Shown here: positions 57,525 to 64,000 of the stretch, piece after piece | How positions within the stretch are numbered: the first letter of the stretch is position 1 | How the letters are laid out: every line of letters starts with the position of its first letter | NCBI GenBank assembly: GCA_027035575.1 | Contig: JALVUQ010000070.1 | Coordinates: 40,031-104,030 of the forward strand | Direction of reading: 5' to 3' | Length of the DNA: 64,000 nt | Source: Desulfurellales bacterium | GTDB taxonomy: Bacteria > Campylobacterota_A > Desulfurellia > Desulfurellales > Hippeaceae | Position numbers and translations under genes: made by a program | The notes under the pieces: generated by a model | Told to the model about the DNA's origin: nothing | The model's input: the letters and a program-made list of their open reading frames with translations, nothing else | Database searches by the model: none

Positions 57525-59765
57525 TTACAAAGAATCGATTATCTCGTTAAATGTTCCGCTTGCTCTCATAACATTTGTCGTTTTATCCTCATCAGGTTTG
57601 TAATATCCTCCTATATCAACCGGCGAGCCCTGTACCGCCAGCAGTTCTTTATTTATTTTATCCTCGTTTTCTTCAAGCTTTTTGGCAACATCGGCAAACA
57701 TATCTTTAATCTCTTTATCCTCGTTCTGATTAGCCAAAGCTTTTGCCCAATACATAGCAAGATAGAAATGGCTTCCTCTGTTATCCAACTCTCCAACCTT
57801 TCTTGAGGGCCATTTTCTGTTTTCCAAAAGCTCCTCCACGGCTTTATCCAAAGCATCTGCAAAAACCTTGACTTTTTTGTTGCCGTTTTTGGAGTAAATG
57901 TGCTCCAAAGACGCCCAAAGAGCCGTAAATTCACCCAAGGAATCCCATCTTAAATGGCCTTCTTCCAAAAGCTGTTGAATGTGTTTAGGAGCAGAACCGC
58001 CGGCACCTGTTTCAAAAAGTCCGCCACCGGCTAAAAGAGGAACAATTGACAACATTTTGGCACTTGTTCCAATCTCCATAATCGGGAACAAATCGGTTAA
58101 ATAATCCCTGATTGCATTTCCCGAAACCGATATCGTATCCAACCCTTTTCTGATTCTGTCAACAGAAAACTTCATCGCTTCAGGTGGCGCCATTATGTGA
58201 AATTCCAATCCTTCCGTATCAAACTCTTTTAGATATTTTTCAACCTTCTTAATCATATTTGCATCGTGAGCCCTGTTTTTATCCAACCAGAATACAGCGG
58301 GGTCTCCCGTTGCTCTTGCCCTGTTGACAGCAAGCTTAACCCAGTCTTTAATAGCGATATCTTTTGCCTGTGTACCTCTCCAGATATCACCCTTTTCCAC
58401 ATTGTGTTCCATTAATACGTTACCGTCAGCATCCACTACCCTTATGGTGCCGTCATCGGGAGCTAAAAATGTCTTATCGTGAGAGCCGTACTCCTCCGCT
58501 TTCATAGCCATAAGCCCAACGTTTGAAACGCTGCCCATAGTGGAGCGGTCGAAAGCACCGTTTGCTTTGCAGTCTTCTATAACAACCTGATACATAGTCG
58601 AATAACATCTGTCGGGAATCATAGCATTTGTATCGTGCAGTTCATTATCGGGACCCCACATCTTGCCGCCGTCACGTATGACCACAGGCATAGAGGCATC
58701 TATAATAATGTCGTTTGGCATATGCAAGTTTGTAATTCCTTTGGCAGAGTTAACCATAGCGAGTTTAGGATTTTTTTCATACACGGCGTTGATTGCATCT
58801 TCAATCTCCTTCTGTTTATCCTCGGGCAGCTTTTTTATTTTTGCATAGACATCGCTCAAACCGTTATTGGTATTAACGCCTATTTCATCGAACAAATCTC
58901 CGTACTTATCAAAAACATCCTTAAAATAAACCCTAACGGCGTGTCCGAATATCGGCGGGTCGGAAACCTTCATCATTGTTGCCTTCAGATGGAGAGACAG
59001 CAAAACATCATCATCTTTTTTGGTCTCTTCAATCTGTTCTTCAAAAAATTTCCTTAAAGCCTTGACGCTCATAAACGTTGTATCGAACACCTCATCCTTC
59101 AGCAGATGCAGCTTTTCTTTTAATACTGTTACATTACCGTTTTTATCAACAAACTCAAATTTAACGTCGGTTTCTTTGTCCATTATAACCGACTGCTCAT
59201 TGCCGTAAAAATCATTTGCAGTCATATGAGAAACCCTTGTCTTCGAGTCAGGACTCCAGGGCTGAAGAGGCAATCCCATAGATGTAGGATATTTTTTTGC
59301 AATCTTTTTAACGGCTGCCGGAGCTCTCCTGTCTGAGTTTCCCTGTCTCAATACCGGATTAACGGCACTTCCCAAAACTTTCGCGTATTTTTCTTTTAAA
59401 GCTTTTTCTTCTTCCGTTTGCGGATTCTCAGGATAATCCGGAATGTCATATCCCTTATCTTGAAGCTCTTTAATCGCTGCCTGAAGCTGAGGAACTGAAG
59501 CACTAATGTTAGGCAATTTAATTATATTTGCCTCAGGCTTGTTAACAAGCTCACCGAGATAGGCTAAATCGTCCGATACCCTCTCTTCTTCCTTCAATCT
59601 TTCCGGAAACAGAGCCAAAATCCTGCCTGCAAGTGAGATATCCTTTGTTTCAATCTCTATATCTCCGTGTTTTAGGAAAGATTTTACAACCGGAAGCAAA
59701 GAGTGCGTGGCAAGCATAGGCGCTTCGTCGGTCTTTGTCCAAATAATTTTAGCAAATTTATCCAT
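57525..59765 (-). CDS. icd: Monomeric NADP-dependent isocitrate dehydrogenase
   Basis: Monomeric-type isocitrate dehydrogenase, 746 aa, oxidatively decarboxylates isocitrate to 2-oxoglutarate (reversible). [12 protein letters not shown] and [12 protein letters not shown] carry substrate residues. The cofactor region [19 protein letters not shown] retains the Lys, His and Arg that specify NADP in Azotobacter and Corynebacterium enzymes, so NADP use is predicted. Directly followed by korDABC, it forms with it a two-step module from isocitrate to succinyl-CoA or back. A 130-base leader and promoter lie upstream. Confidence 0.97.
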   Translation of the reverse strand: MDKFAKIIWTKTDEAPMLATHSLLPVVKSFLKHGDIEIETKDISLAGRILALFPERLKEEERVSDDLAYLGELVNKPEANIIKLPNISASVPQLQAAIKELQDKGYDIPDYPENPQTEEEKALKEKYAKVLGSAVNPVLRQGNSDRRAPAAVKKIAKKYPTSMGLPLQPWSPDSKTRVSHMTANDFYGNEQSVIMDKETDVKFEFVDKNGNVTVLKEKLHLLKDEVFDTTFMSVKALRKFFEEQIEETKKDDDVLLSLHLKATMMKVSDPPIFGHAVRVYFKDVFDKYGDLFDEIGVNTNNGLSDVYAKIKKLPEDKQKEIEDAINAVYEKNPKLAMVNSAKGITNLHMPNDIIIDASMPVVIRDGGKMWGPDNELHDTNAMIPDRCYSTMYQVVIEDCKANGAFDRSTMGSVSNVGLMAMKAEEYGSHDKTFLAPDDGTIRVVDADGNVLMEHNVEKGDIWRGTQAKDIAIKDWVKLAVNRARATGDPAVFWLDKNRAHDANMIKKVEKYLKEFDTEGLEFHIMAPPEAMKFSVDRIRKGLDTISVSGNAIRDYLTDLFPIMEIGTSAKMLSIVPLLAGGGLFETGAGGSAPKHIQQLLEEGHLRWDSLGEFTALWASLEHIYSKNGNKKVKVFADALDKAVEELLENRKWPSRKVGELDNRGSHFYLAMYWAKALANQNEDKEIKDMFADVAKKLEENEDKINKELLAVQGSPVDIGGYYKPDEDKTTNVMRASGTFNEIIDSL

Positions 59766-59798
59766 ACAACACCTCTCAATAAAAAAATTTTATTTTTG

Positions 59799-59833
59799 TT
59801 GGCAAAATTTCCTCCATTGTTCTATTTCGCCAA
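59799..59833 (-). repeat. Inverted repeat in the icd leader
   Basis: TTGGCAAAAT (59799-59808) and ATTTCGCCAA (59824-59833) pair over ten positions with one mismatch, 34 bases upstream of the icd start and inside its presumed leader. It could be an operator or an RNA hairpin; no protein can be named. Confidence 0.4.
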
Positions 59834-59904
59834 CCTACAATTAACTTTTTAAGTTCACATTAAGAACTAATTCCTAAATCCTTTAAACATATATTCCTTG
59901 TGCA

Positions 59905-59933
59905 GGTATATATAAAATAGCCTTGTATGTCAA
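59905..59933 (-). promoter_or_regulatory. Promoter of icd-korDABC
   Basis: On the minus strand TTGACA (59928-59933) is followed after 17 bases by TATACC (59905-59910), a good sigma-70 pair about 140 bases upstream of icd. Confidence 0.55.
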
Positions 59934-60086
59934 GGATTATTTGGTTTGAATGTATATCTTAAAAATAGAGAATTTGCAATGTTTTTAAAGTTTGAATACG
60001 CGGTATAGCTCAAACATCAGCAAACGGCTCCTGCTTAAAAGAATAAAAAAGTACGTTAATTATACCTCTCTCAAAAAAGTAAACTC

Positions 60087-60251
60087 TTAGGCAGCTAAAA
60101 TATTGAGGTTGTGTCTGCCTGTATAACTTTTAAAAATAGGTTTTATTATCTCTCTTATTTGTTCATAAATATCGGATAAATACGTCTTATATTTGATAAA
60201 AGCATAAATAGCCTTCTGTCTTAATTGCAATATCCAATACCGGATAAGCTG
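60087..60251 (-). pseudogene. Possible gene remnant
   Basis: A 54-residue open frame with no good start codon contains RQKAIYAFIKYKTYLSDIYE and later SYTGRHNLNILAA. Its composition and helical pattern look like protein rather than noise, and the last segment slightly recalls DDE transposases. It sits in a 570-base gap between icd and a chemoreceptor gene. It may be the end of a degraded insertion sequence; the evidence is weak. Confidence 0.25.
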
Positions 60252-60270
60252 TCAAACTTATCCGGTATTG
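60235..60270. repeat. Perfect 14-bp hairpin
   Basis: CAATACCGGATAAG (60235-60248) and CTTATCCGGTATTG (60257-60270) are exact inverted repeats around an eight-base loop. There is no T tract on either strand, so it is not an ordinary terminator. It lies 66 bases after the chemoreceptor stop. Confidence 0.7.
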
Positions 60271-60335
60271 ACCGTTGATTAGGAGGATTTTTACACACTT
60301 TTTTAAGGAAAAGCCGTTTTTTTACAAGCAAAAAT

Positions 60336-62219
60336 CTACACTTTAAATTTGTTTATTTCTTTGTTTAATTCAATGGTGATTTCCTTTAGTTCGCCTGATA
60401 TTTTTTCTAATTCTCCCAAGATTTCTTCAGTTATATTAGAGTTTTGCAACAATCCATCTACAGTTTCAATAAGATATCTAACATTAGTGTTTATCTTAAC
60501 CGTCTCTTCTATAGCCCTTTGTGATAGTTCCGCTGTGGTCTCCAATCTATTATTGGTATCATCGGCTTTTTTCACTAATAAGTTTGTAGATTCGGCTATG
60601 CTTTGAGAATCTTTAGCCGATAACTCAATCTCTTTTCTTGTTTCCTCTACGCTTTGAATAATCATCTGGATTACATCGTCTATTTCACTTGCCATTCTTT
60701 GAGTTTTTTCGGCAAGTTTTCTTACTTCATCGGCAACAACTGCAAACCCTCTTCCATGCTCTCCGGCTCTTGCTGCCTCTATCGCGGCATTTAAGGCAAG
60801 CAAATTCGTTTGGTCGGCGATTTCCTTTATTATATCTATTATTTTTTTAATTTGTTCAGTTTGACTGGAAAGGGAGGTAACTTTGTCGGCTGTTTCAATC
60901 TCGCCGCTGGAAGCTTTGTGTATTTTATCTACCACTTGCTTTAAAGCTTCAACCAAATCATTTAATACTTCTTTGGTTTTTTTGATATCTTCAGCTGTTG
61001 TCTTAACGCTTTCTTCCGAAGGATTCAGGTCATTTTCTATATCTTCTATGTAATTTTTTATTTTAAAAATATCGTTATGTTGATTCTCTATAGATTCGGA
61101 AACAGTAGTTGTATGTTTACTGACTTCATCCGACACACTATCGGCAACTGACGATGAGCGTTTTAAATTTGACATCATATTCTGTAGTTTTTCCATAAAT
61201 TTATTAATATTTTTGGCTATCTCTCCTATCTCATCGTTTGCTTTTACTTTAATCCTCTTCGTTAGATCTCCCTCGCCTTCAGCCAAATCTTTTATTTTGT
61301 CGTTCAGTCTGGTTATTCTTGAGACAATAAACTTGTTTATTAAAGCCAATATGATAAATGTAATAATCAGTGATACTATAAACAATACCACTATTCCGAC
61401 TACCATTAGATTAATTGCATTATTCATCCATTGATTGGATTCTCTTAAGAGTTTGTTTGCCTTTGTTAATAGGTTGTTTGAGTATATTCCCATCTCCTTT
61501 TTATAGGCTCTTTCCTTTTGAAATATTGAGTGTATCTTCACTATGTCGTTTCTGTATTTCCCTAAAAAGTTCGGAATACCGGCATCTTCTTCCAAGCTTC
61601 CCGGTGTGTTTTCTATATGAATCTTGAGCTTTTGGAGCAAATTCAGAATAATATTGTAATATTTGTTGTCTTTATATAGGAGGTAGTCTTTTTCTTTTAT
61701 TTTTATCTCGGTAACATAATCCAAAAGAACTATTTGGTCTTTCAGCGTTGCAATCTTCTCATTGAGGTTGCCGGAAAGGTTCTCCAACCCCTTCAGGGCA
61801 TTCTCCCTGAGCATTTCGGAGGCTTTTTTTGCTTTGTTTATATTATCGTGTGCCTGCTGCTCGTATTCTTTTGACATCTCTACCAACTGAGTATATTTGC
61901 CAAAGATGTTTTTGAAGTTCTGCAAATCCTGAGGCATACCCAAATCCTCTTCCAGTGTTCCCGGTGTGTTTTCTATATGGTGGTGAATTTTATTTGTCAT
62001 CCGCCAGACCGATTTCTCGTCTTTTTTTGATTCTTTTAGCAAATAATCCTTTGAGTAAAGGTCTAACCTAAAAACATAATCTTTTAACCTTACCTGGTCG
62101 TTGAAAACAACTTTAGAACTTTCAATTTTTCTTACGCCCAAGAAAACAACAACAAAAACAACCAAGAAAGTGGCAATAACCGCACCGAATCCCAAGCTAA
62201 ACTTTTTTATTAAATTCAT
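60336..62219 (-). CDS. Chemoreceptor with duplicated HBM-like sensor
   Basis: Methyl-accepting chemotaxis protein, 627 aa. Helix 1 spans about 8-29 and helix 2 about 271-297; the periplasmic part of 240 residues is an internal duplication with exactly 120-residue spacing: KDYL at 57 and 177, [12 protein letters not shown] at 81 and [12 protein letters not shown] at 201. This fits a helical bimodular (HBM) domain, which in McpS binds TCA-cycle acids and acetate on separate halves. HAMP and a canonical signalling domain ([21 protein letters not shown]) follow. Upstream GGAGG nine bases before ATG. Confidence 0.92.
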   Translation of the reverse strand: MNLIKKFSLGFGAVIATFLVVFVVVFLGVRKIESSKVVFNDQVRLKDYVFRLDLYSKDYLLKESKKDEKSVWRMTNKIHHHIENTPGTLEEDLGMPQDLQNFKNIFGKYTQLVEMSKEYEQQAHDNINKAKKASEMLRENALKGLENLSGNLNEKIATLKDQIVLLDYVTEIKIKEKDYLLYKDNKYYNIILNLLQKLKIHIENTPGSLEEDAGIPNFLGKYRNDIVKIHSIFQKERAYKKEMGIYSNNLLTKANKLLRESNQWMNNAINLMVVGIVVLFIVSLIITFIILALINKFIVSRITRLNDKIKDLAEGEGDLTKRIKVKANDEIGEIAKNINKFMEKLQNMMSNLKRSSSVADSVSDEVSKHTTTVSESIENQHNDIFKIKNYIEDIENDLNPSEESVKTTAEDIKKTKEVLNDLVEALKQVVDKIHKASSGEIETADKVTSLSSQTEQIKKIIDIIKEIADQTNLLALNAAIEAARAGEHGRGFAVVADEVRKLAEKTQRMASEIDDVIQMIIQSVEETRKEIELSAKDSQSIAESTNLLVKKADDTNNRLETTAELSQRAIEETVKINTNVRYLIETVDGLLQNSNITEEILGELEKISGELKEITIELNKEINKFKV

Positions 62220-62851
62220 ACCTTTCCACCTCCCGCCTTTCCCTTTTTTGATACTTAATTTTAAGTATTTTTTTCAAAAAAACAATAGCAGAGGTCTTTT
62301 TTTAGGTAGAGCTCTATAAGCTCAACAACCTTTTTTGTTTGTTAGGATGGTTTTTCGCATTACATATCACAAACAATTTCCACAATGCAAATGTTTCAAT
62401 TCTTGGTGGTTACAAACTTATATCGGTAAAAAATACAATTTAATTTATCAGTTTTAAAGAAAAATCGGATAACAACTCTCTTTCGGATTTTGGATTTTGA
62501 ATTTTGGATTTTGAATTTTGGATTATGAATTGTCTAATCCTTTTACAATAAAACCGCTTAATTGTATTTAATCCAAAATCTAAAATTCAGAATTTATAAT
62601 TTATTCTCGTAATTCCCTTCCCAAGCCATACTGCTCCTAAAGAAGAAATTCAAAGAAGACTTAATATGGCTCGATAAAAACGGAAAAGATGCAGTCACTT
62701 TTCTGCTCTTCAATTTTTATTATGTTTTCTTATTTGTTGATAGGTTTTGTGTGCAGAATTTCTTACTATTTTTGTTAAATTTATTGTATGATTTTAAGAA
62801 GTTTTTTAAGTAAGGGGCAGGAAGGGCAAAAAAGCATAGGGAGGAAAAGTT
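62220..62851. other. Repeat-rich intergenic region
   Basis: A 632-base gap between divergent chemoreceptor and lipoprotein genes. It contains tandem repeats (listed separately) and, at about 62613-62813 on the plus strand, an open frame without ATG (FKEDLIWLDKNGKDA followed by a Phe/Leu-rich end) that may be a decayed gene. I see no confident promoter. Confidence 0.5.
62488..62529 (+). repeat. Three tandem 14-bp repeats
   Basis: TTTTGGATTTTGAA occurs three times in a row (62488, 62502, 62516; the last has one change). An approximate inverted copy lies at 62570-62595. Similar AT-rich heptad repeats occur in many genomes as short tandem repeats of unknown function. Confidence 0.85.
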
Positions 62852-63364
62852 ATGGGTAGAAAAGGTGTATTGGGTTTTACGCTCACAATTATTGGTTTGA
62901 TTTTTCTTGCAGGCTGTTCTCCGGTCAGTATGGTAAAAAATAATGTAATTATTAAACCAACAAAACTTTCTGCATTTAAAACTATTACGGTTAACGTTAG
63001 CTCTAAAATCAAAAAGAAGGATACTAATAAACTGGTTAAAGAATTGAAGAATCAAATAGTTGCGGATTTAAACAAAGAGAAGTTATTCAAAGTTCTTAAT
63101 TCAGGTGGAGAACTTAAATTGAATGTGGAAATTACGGAAGTAAAGCAGGTTAGCGGAGCAGCGAGGCTGCTCTTAGGAGTTTTTGCCGGAAAAGCAAAGA
63201 TTTACACAAAATGTGCAATAATTGATACTAATACAAATGAAGTTTTGAGGAAATTTGAAGCTGAAGGCAAATCTTCGGGTGGCAGTATCTTTGCCGGGAC
63301 AACGAATCAGGCAGTTAGAGAAATCTCAAAGAGTATAGTTAATTATCTTAAAAGTAATATGTAA
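62852..63364 (+). CDS. DUF4410-like lipoprotein
   Basis: Lipoprotein, 170 aa, with type II signal peptide (LTIIGLIFLAGC, Cys22). The mature part contains a DUF4410-like core: LKNQIVADLNKEKLFKVLNSGGELKLNVEITEVKQVSG and a YTKCAIIDTNTNEVLRKFEAEG strand pair, together with glycine-rich SSGGSIFAGTTNQAVRE. The family has no defined role; it occurs in the envelope of many Gram-negatives. It starts behind AGGGAGG. Confidence 0.82.
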   Translation: MGRKGVLGFTLTIIGLIFLAGCSPVSMVKNNVIIKPTKLSAFKTITVNVSSKIKKKDTNKLVKELKNQIVADLNKEKLFKVLNSGGELKLNVEITEVKQVSGAARLLLGVFAGKAKIYTKCAIIDTNTNEVLRKFEAEGKSSGGSIFAGTTNQAVREISKSIVNYLKSNM

Positions 63365-63400
63365 ACAACTTGCCCTACCTGCCACTTAGAAGGTTGTATT

Positions 63401-63635
63401 GTGGGTTTATCAATTTTTACAAACATATCTGAAAAAGCAAGAGACAAGAAGTTGAAACTATCAAACATTATTTAATGCTTTAGGTTTAATTTTTGCAACA
63501 GCTTTTCTTGTGGTAGGTGCTTTAAGCTCGTTTGATATTATAAAACCAACGCTTGAGTCGGTTATTACGGCTATCGGCTTTTTAATGGCATCTGTTTATA
63601 CGGACTTGGCGGTAGTTAGGTTACAGAAAATATAG
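63401..63635 (+). pseudogene. Small membrane protein, probably frameshifted
   Basis: Two overlapping frames read like one protein of about 78 residues: GTG 63401 to about 63470 (SIFTNISEKARDKKLKL) and, in another frame after about 63456, NALGLIFATAFLVVGALSSF and ESVITAIGFLMASVYTDLAV, two membrane helices, ending at 63635. The frames meet at 63456-63472, so one base was probably gained or lost there. A terminator follows directly. The family is unknown. Confidence 0.5.
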
Positions 63636-63662
63636 GCGGAGGCACTCAGCCTCTCGCCTTTT
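63634..63662 (+). terminator. Terminator after the small membrane protein
   Basis: A GC-rich stem (GGCGGAGGC/GCCTCTCGCC, one bulged base) with a five-base loop is followed by TTTT. It overlaps the stop codon. Confidence 0.7.
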
Positions 63663-63693
63663 CATTCTTCCCTAAATCCAACATCCCAAATCC

Positions 63694-63903
63694 TCAATCC
63701 CCCTCGCTTAACAGCTTAAAGTAGGCTTTCTTAATAGCCTTCACAAACTCCGGAGAGGAGAAGTAGTCAAGAAGAGCGGAGTAATAATCTTTAGCGAGAT
63801 TTCCTGCTACATATTTAAATTGCGCCGTAAGAGACCAAGCCATAAAAGCACTGTGTTCAGCATCTATATGCTTAATCAGGTAGTGTAAAATAAATTGTGT
63901 CAC
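63694..63903 (-). CDS. Hypothetical protein, possibly truncated by an insertion
   Basis: A 69-residue frame (KHIDAEHSAFMAWSLTAQF; LLDYFSSPEFVKAIKKAYFK) looks like real protein with no known family. Its nominal GTG start has no usable spacing to a ribosome-binding site, and the first ten residues are encoded by the AT-rich stretch that precedes the hairpin at 63905. This suggests the true N-terminus was cut off by the element on the right. Confidence 0.4.
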   Translation of the reverse strand: MTQFILHYLIKHIDAEHSAFMAWSLTAQFKYVAGNLAKDYYSALLDYFSSPEFVKAIKKAYFKLLSEGD

Positions 63904-63904
63904 C

Positions 63905-63968
63905 CCTTTGAAGGAAAGAGGGGTTATATGTTATAACCCCTCTTTGAGAAAAAAATAACCCTTCAAAG
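63905..63968. repeat. Nested inverted repeats covering a ribosome-binding site
   Basis: An outer 10-bp pair, CCTTTGAAGG (63905-63914) and CCTTCAAAGG (63959-63968), encloses a perfect inner 14-bp hairpin, AAAGAGGGGTTATA (63915-63928) and TATAACCCCTCTTT (63932-63945). The right outer arm runs into the AAAGGAGG site of the next gene, so the RNA fold would hide it. Confidence 0.85.
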
Positions 63969-63980
63969 GAGGAAAAACAA

Positions 63981-64000
63981 ATGAACGATTTGATTTTTAC
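63981..64000 (+). CDS. Start of a gene leaving the window (possible transposase)
   Basis: ATG at 63981 follows AAAGGAGG with an eight-base spacer and encodes MNDLIF before the window ends. Only six residues are visible, so identity is not known; the flanking repeats make a transposase plausible. Confidence 0.45.

Larger units (their letters stand above)
63880..64000 (+). mobile_element. Possible left end of an insertion sequence (partial)
   Basis: An AT-rich stretch ending TTGTGTCAC, then a nested inverted repeat and, immediately after it, a new gene start. This layout and the apparent truncation of the upstream frame resemble the left end of an insertion sequence. The gene body is outside the window, so the family cannot be tested. 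Confidence 0.35.

Overview
This is a densely coded bacterial chromosome segment, AT-rich by eye. It contains no rRNA, no recognisable tRNA, no CRISPR array and no prophage. Several features point to an anaerobic, motile, flagellated Gram-negative bacterium: an icd-korDABC (oorDABC-order) block, a short DNA polymerase III delta' without a Walker A motif, a FliY-type switch protein next to FliM, a 180-kDa-class NAD glutamate dehydrogenase and an Nfn-type transhydrogenase. The combination fits the Desulfurellales/Campylobacterota side of the tree (Hippea or Desulfurella-like) best, with Deferribacterota as the main alternative. This placement is inferred from gene content; no marker-gene phylogeny could be run.

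Layout. 1-3.6 kb: the end of an AsmA-like gene, then polA-hemE on the minus strand. 3.9-8.5 kb: two acyl-CoA synthetases and a lone pstS. 8.5-15.4 kb (minus): an ammonium transporter and the housekeeping run yhaM-tmk-holB-ricT-metG plus an unknown gene. 15.4-18.9 kb: a diguanylate cyclase and a soluble PAS chemoreceptor, divergently transcribed. 19.0-24.6 kb: yggS converging on a five-gene minus-strand run (histidine kinase, amrS, hpt, PP-loop ATPase, prfA). 24.7-33.4 kb (plus): a second diguanylate cyclase with an aminopeptidase, hisF-moaB, and the giant glutamate dehydrogenase. 33.4-35.8 kb (minus): aconitase and a DsrE protein. 35.9-44.9 kb: ten tightly packed plus-strand genes (cheB, fliM, fliY, CoA-binding protein, murA, hisG, udg, a periplasmic binding protein, aroB, TPR protein), most overlapping or within about 10 nt. 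45-47.3 kb: nfnAB. 48.5-50.1 kb: PII and a second ammonium transporter. 50.3-52 kb: a chemoreceptor. 52-54.6 kb (minus): speE-hisIE-glycosyltransferase. 54.6-59.8 kb (minus): icd-korDABC. 60.3-62.2 kb: a chemoreceptor with a duplicated sensor module.

The last 4 kb is the least ordered part. It has repeats, hairpins, gene remnants, a DUF4410-like lipoprotein, a frameshifted small membrane protein, and what looks like the 5' end of an insertion sequence running off the window.

How the parts fit. Aconitase, monomeric NADP isocitrate dehydrogenase and ferredoxin-dependent 2-oxoglutarate oxidoreductase cover citrate to succinyl-CoA. Nfn links NADPH, NADH and ferredoxin. The acyl-CoA synthetases feed acids in. 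Glutamate dehydrogenase, PII and two ammonium transporters connect 2-oxoglutarate to nitrogen. Three chemoreceptors, CheB, two flagellar switch proteins, two diguanylate cyclases and a histidine kinase show heavy investment in sensing and motility. I found no clearly novel defence or mobile system. The best leads are the duplicated chemoreceptor sensor near the TCA genes, the terminator directly in front of speE, the nested repeat at the right edge, and a few genes I could not assign.
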